From Gentiana macrophylla (lineage: Eukaryota; Streptophyta; Magnoliopsida; Gentianales; Gentianaceae), in NCBI GenBank assembly GCA_026214975.1, contig CM047808.1, positions 60,166,583 through 60,230,582 on the forward strand: 64,000 nt of DNA, in the 5' to 3' direction. Both the position numbers and the translations under genes were made by a program. Positions within the stretch are counted from its first letter, which is position 1, and the number at the start of each line of letters is the position of its first letter. This document shows positions 59,270 through 64,000 of this stretch, piece after piece. The notes beneath the pieces are model-generated. The model did not search any database and was not told where the DNA came from. It worked only from the letters and a program-made list of their open reading frames with translations.

Positions 59270-61083
59270 ATGGATAACACTCAGTATGCTAGAACTATCT
59301 TTGATGTGCTCTTTAGATAGATTTGATGAGTATAAGCGTCGAATCTGAGGCTTACCTTGTCGCTACTCATGATGAGATGATGGATGTATTAAGCGATGGA
59401 CCCTTTGGAGATTACAAAGGCGATGCAGTGGGTGATACAACCGAGTACATTCCTAAACCAAAAGAGAATGGAATGCGAGAAGGCAGAAAAAGAGCAAACC
59501 TCAACAATATTGCTATAGACATCATTTACAGAACCTTGGATCGCAATATGTACATGAAGGTTAAAGATTGCAAGGCGCAAAGGAACTTTGGGACAAGATT
59601 CACTTGATCTGTGAAGGCACTGATGCAATAAAGAAGAATAAAATCAGTGTGGCCAGAAAGAGGTTCCAAAAGTTAAAAATGCTGCCAAATGAAACCATTG
59701 AGCAAATGGAGTCTAGATTCAATGCAATCCTGGATGAACTTACCCTGCTTTGAGTGTAAGTTATTCAAAGAGAAATAAACACCAAAATCTTGGAAGCTCT
59801 ACACTGCAAAGATGTTTGGAAAATGAAGGTATTTGCAATTGAAGAAATGAGAAAGTTGCATGAAGAAGACACCTTCAAATTGTTTCAGATCTAAAGGCTT
59901 ATGAATTTAGCAAAAAGCTTGTGCCTGAGACTGAAAAATAAGAGCCAAAGACCACTGCATTGGCTGCTTCACATCAAGAAGAAAGATCAGGAGGACAGGA
60001 TGATTTGCTGGATGAGATGCAAGAGCAGATTGCCCTCTTGAGCAAGAAAATCGAGGATGATGAAGACCGGAAAGGCCACTTCAAGAAATTTTACAAAGAG
60101 GCCTCTTGAAAGAAGGAAAGAAGAACCAAAGAAAGATAATGACTATATGTGCTTTCATTGCAAGAAACCAGGACACTTCAAGCGTGGTATATCACGAGTT
60201 AAAACAAGGCAAGGAACACGATTATCTTTGCTTCATTTGCAAGAAGCCTGGACATTTTAGACTGATTGTCGGACCTCACGAAGACCAAAAGCCAACAAAG
60301 AAGACATGGCAAGAAGGCTATGGTTCTTTGAAGATGAATCGAGGGTATGATGTGGAATCTGAAAAAAAGGAAATGAATCGGATGATACTGACCTTCAGTT
60401 CTTGATATGGAAGATTATGCCTTGATGGCCAATATGGATGATGGCGAGGAGGTATACAACATGTATCTATCAATACTCCCTGCTTTGGAAGTGATTGTGA
60501 GTCAACTTGTGGTTCAAATCCCGTAAATTTCGACAACAATGAGACTTTGGATGCCATCCTTAATCAATTGAGGATAATACAATCTGGTTATGAGATTGTG
60601 AAGTGCTGAAAAAAGCTCTTGAATTTGAAGTTGGAAGATTGAAAAGTTGAATTAAGGGTTCTCAAAGGTAAGGAAAAGATGTTAGATAGAATCAAGCATA
60701 AGTCTGCTGAACATCCAGCGACCTCTGAATCTATTTGAACCATCTTGCTCCACTCTTCTGCATACAAATCGGAAAGCCTTATGGAGATAGAACTGGGCTT
60801 GGATTTGGAACTCAACAATCTAACAAGAGTGGATCAGTAAGGTCTTTGAACCTAGCACCGAGGTGGTCCTAAGTTTATACGCACTAGATCCAACTCCCGA
60901 AGAAGGTTCTTTGAGGCGATAAAACCTACCGAGAATGCTTCAAGGAAGAAAAATCGAAGTCAAAGAAGTCAATGACTCTAACAAAAGAATAAATCAAAAA
61001 ATAGAGCTGCTTTGTGCCTTAAGTCTCTTGATAGTGAGACTGCTACCAAGTCTATTTGGACCATAGAAGGGTAAGAAACAGAA
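59270..61083 (+). pseudogene. Element E gag (UBN2-type, two zinc knuckles), broken
   Basis: It starts MDNTQYARTI at 59270, parallel to MDNNQYARTM in B. Frames change near 59310, 59580, 59750 and 59890. Recognisable parts are EMMDVLSDGP, KRANLNNIAIDIIYRTLDRN, ELWDKIHLICEGTDAIKKNK and EQMESRFNAILDELTLL. Knuckle pieces CFHCKKPGHFK (about 60147) and CFICKKPGHFRLIV (about 60228) lie in different frames. The gag tail is cut at 61083, where the second K/F block begins. Many of the breaks coincide with CAG or CTG positions of the B copy, so part of the damage may be sequence error. Confidence 0.78.
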
Positions 61084-64000
61084 AAATGCCAATTGTTGGT
61101 CCCAGAGAAGTGTGAGTATATAGTCAGAGAAGGGGGGTGAATGACTATATATGGAGTTTAAAAACTTTTCTTGATGAAATGTTTTATACAGCGGATAAAA
61201 CCCTTCCAAATAGTTGTTTCAAAAGTAATTTAAACCATCACTCACAAATTTGCAAATTGCAGAATGTAAATACTAAAAGGAAAATGAAGAAAATAAATGA
61301 ACACAAAAACTTATAGTGGTTCAGGGTGGTGTAATCCCTTAATCCACTCTTCTCCAATGATGATTGGAGGAATTCACTATTGTTTTCACCACTACAATAA
61401 TTATGATTGTCCTTCACTACACAAGCTTCACAACAGATTATCACTCCTCGGCTACAAAAGCTTCATTGATTGAATCTTCAACATGGTCCTTGGGAACAAA
61501 TCAATCGGCCAGACTATCACACATATCTACGATTCCTTCTCGAGATCAAAGCGATTCGGTTCTTTGGCATTGATTGGGAATTGGATTCACAAAGTTTGAG
61601 CAATACTAAGAATGTATTGTTACATTTATGCTGTTTATTCTGAGTTTTTATACTCTAGATGTGTTCTATGAAGATCAGAAAGAAGGCTTGCGAAATTGAT
61701 AGAGATTTGGCACTTAGAATTCCCTGATGTACTTCATTGTTTTGCCCTTCTATCAATGCCTTCTATTATATATATAAATCCCTTGATTTTGAATTTCCAT
61801 CCGTTGGCTATAAATGCTCTGGATAATCCTTGATTATGTCTTCATTTAATCTTCCTTGATTTTATTGGTCCGGATTTTCATCAAACGTCCATCATAAAAT
61901 CCGTCCTTAATTGATTCTGCATTAAATTCTTGATCTTCCATATTTTCAACCTTTTTAAAAAAAGTATGGACAACTTACTTGACTTACATGCTTCTCTTTT
62001 ACTTCTCCGACTGAGTGACTACTTCACTTGACTGCTTTTATAGTTACTTCTCTAGTCAAGTGGCTGCTTTACTTGACTGCATGATTTCTACTTTGCTGTT
62101 GATTTTATGTTGTTTATCAGCCGATAGAGGTTCACTTCACTAATTTTAATTTTGTGTGAGATCGGTGTACACCTTGTTGAGAATAAAATTTTAGTTTTGA
62201 TGATGATTCATCTTATTTAGTTACTTGTTTGTTTACACCCCATTGATGAAGTGCTGAAACTAGCTGTTATAGTGAAGAGCTAAAAGATGTCTAGAACTGA
62301 ATGTATAGGCTTTACTAGAGTTTGATAATTGTATAGGTTATATCAGACAAGCACTATAATAGTTAGAGTGTCGTAGAACTGAAAACTGGAAATCATCTTG
62401 AAAAATGGAACATGACACAAAACTGAAAGATGTACACCTAAAACTTAAGTCGTACTCAGGCGAAGAAGGTAAGTTTCTTTGAGGACACAAACTCGGTTCA
62501 CTTATCCGAAATCAAGCCTGAGGTACAAACTCGATATTTGAAGAGGCGATGGACATAGAATCATTTGTAAAAGATTGAAGAAGCGAGGTTTGGACTCAGT
62601 TATGAGACTTAAGCCGAGACTATAAAGTTAGAATTCAGGTAAGTCTATAATGGCCTGAACTGACTTTATGGATCTTGAAGAAGACCTAAGCATCATAAGG
62701 ACAATGCTATCTTAGATGATTTGTTTAAGGAATGGTGTAATGTGATTAAGCCATATAAAATCAGATAAATAGAGTACTAAGTTTGAAGAAGAGTAAAAAC
62801 TCAGTTAATGCTCTAAGTCAGTTAAATAGCTGGCCGACATACTCGGTATAAAAGCCGGACAAGATACTCAACTTTATAGTCGACCATCCAAGCAAGCGAA
62901 GGACACTTGAACATTATAAAACAAGGATTTTTATTGGATGAAGAACTGACATGTCAGAACCGTCACTGACACCTGACATCTGAAAATATAAACGTTGATG
63001 TAATTCAAATTCAAGCAAGATGAATGTTGGACCTCACTCTTTAAATAGAGGACTTGGTATCAAGAATCAAACACCGAATTAACAAGATTACAAGCGTTAT
63101 TGTGCTCAAGTCTATTTCATCTGAATTGTTATTTGCGCTCAATAAGATCATATCTAGATTTCTTCAAGTGTTCAAGCTACATCTATCATATCCAGATTTC
63201 GACACTTAGAAGAACCACAAGCAAGAATAAATTTATTGATTCTCATCCCAACTTTGATTCTTAATCAATGGTTTAGACTGTGAAGCAATGCGGTCAAGGA
63301 TCTACCAAGGACAGTTGTGTCATTTGCAGCCGGGTAGACAGTGTTTGTGGTGGTAGCTGGTGAAGAGGCAATACAACCCTCCAAGGACCAGTGGTTCAAG
63401 TATTTGAAGAGAAGCAATCAAACCTGTTCTTTGATTGTTTAGATAGTGACACTAGGGATTAGTCAAGGACTATCGTTTAGGACTTTTTGTACCAGCGTAC
63501 CCCAAAGAGTTCTAGGGGAACTTTCTTCCTACATCATAAAGAAAGAGTGGAGTGACATGATTACACCACCTGGAACCACTATAATTCTTGCTCTACTTAC
63601 TTTACACATTTACATTCAGTCATTTACTTATACGACATTTATTATTATTTATCGACAGATAATTGAACCTAATGTTATACTTACTCACGATTCACAAAGC
63701 GTGATCACTGTAATTCAGTTTTGTAAACTTAGCTTTTTCTTATAGAAACAACAAGATCCAGATAAAGGCTTAAACTTAAATCTGCTGCCGTTGACTCAGT
63801 TTTGTTATAAGTCAATTCGACTAAGACTCAGCTTAGTCAGCTCAACGCCACAAAAGTTAAAACTGAACCTTAATTGTTATAAATTTAGTTTTTGGTGACA
63901 AGTTTATTCACCCCCCTCCCCTCTAAACTTGTGTCAGCCTTTCCAAGGGACCAACAATTGGTATCAGAGCAGTGTTATTTAACAAGTCATTGTTGAAAAC
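61084..64000. repeat. Second copy of the K-LTR/F-LTR block (duplication)
   Basis: From AAATGCCAATTGTTGG at 61084 the sequence repeats 54495 onward to the window end, offset about 6589 bp. It contains the K LTR piece (61094-62174, minus), the F LTR (62175-63956, plus) and the F primer site at 63959. The same F-into-K junction is present, so this is a copy of the whole block and not a 3' LTR of F. The small open frames inside it are shared with the first copy and are not genes. Confidence 0.85.
62175..63956 (+). repeat. Second copy of the F LTR
   Basis: TGTTGAGAATAAAATTTTAG to TTTCCAAGGGACCAACA, 1782 bp, followed by TGGTATCAGAGC. It is almost identical to 55586-57375 apart from clusters of differences at CAG/CTG sites. 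Confidence 0.85.

Noticed and set aside
62175..63956. Second F LTR taken as the 3' LTR of F
   Set aside because: It is preceded by the K LTR, not by a polypurine tract, and is followed by a primer binding site, so it is a second 5' LTR from a duplicated block.
1..64000. CRISPR array, phage, bacterial operon or novel defence system
   Set aside because: No array of short repeats and no prokaryotic gene; everything recognisable belongs to plant LTR retrotransposons.

Overview
This 64 kb window looks like repeat-rich plant nuclear DNA made almost entirely of LTR retrotransposons inserted into one another. I found no host protein gene, rRNA, tRNA or CRISPR array. The plant assignment rests on the element types: Ty1/copia elements with a Met-tRNA primer site (TGGTATCAGAGC) and an extra env-like frame after pol (SIRE/Sirevirus type), a Ty3/gypsy element of Athila type with an Asp-tRNA primer site (TGGCGCCGTTGCCGGGG), and AT-rich LTRs of 1.3-1.8 kb. 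The species cannot be named from this sequence. I use working labels for the elements.

Layout. K (copia, minus strand) is the oldest visible host; it survives as gag plus 5' LTR at 52842-55585 and a short gag piece at 34342-34406. H (Athila-like, minus) entered K; it survives at 538-3122 and 34153-34341, and an R-type LTR (1-537) sits inside it. A (copia/SIRE, plus, 3123-34147) entered the LTR of H. B (copia/SIRE, minus, 7621-27728) entered the integrase region of A. C (R-type copia, minus, from 7867) entered the 3' LTR of B. D (Athila, plus, 10118-19423) entered C. The right-hand ends of D, C and the B 3' LTR are deleted, and the junction at 19424-19513 is patched with copied LTR scraps. Separately, R2 (R-type copia, plus, 34407-52836, TSD GCTTT) entered K gag, and S (same superfamily, plus, 41728-51187, TSD TATGT) entered the 3' LTR of R2. 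At the right end, F (copia, plus) entered the K LTR at 55586 and E (B-like copia, plus) entered F near 57464. At 61084 the K-LTR/F-LTR block starts again as a second copy, offset by about 6589 bp.

Coding capacity. D is closest to functional: gag, protease, RT, RNase H and integrase are all readable but split by single-base indels, mostly in homopolymers, plus one TAG. A and B keep all copia domains but carry many stops and frameshifts. R2, S and C keep only short traces of copia pol. H keeps only protease traces.

The most useful second-look points are the templated filler junction, a recurring difference pattern at CAG/CTG sites between repeat copies (probably a base-calling effect at methylated CHG sites), the 6.6 kb duplication, a duplicated polypurine tract shared by all R-type elements, and a short GT...AG segment at the gag/protease boundary of both A and B. 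I found no convincing new biological system.
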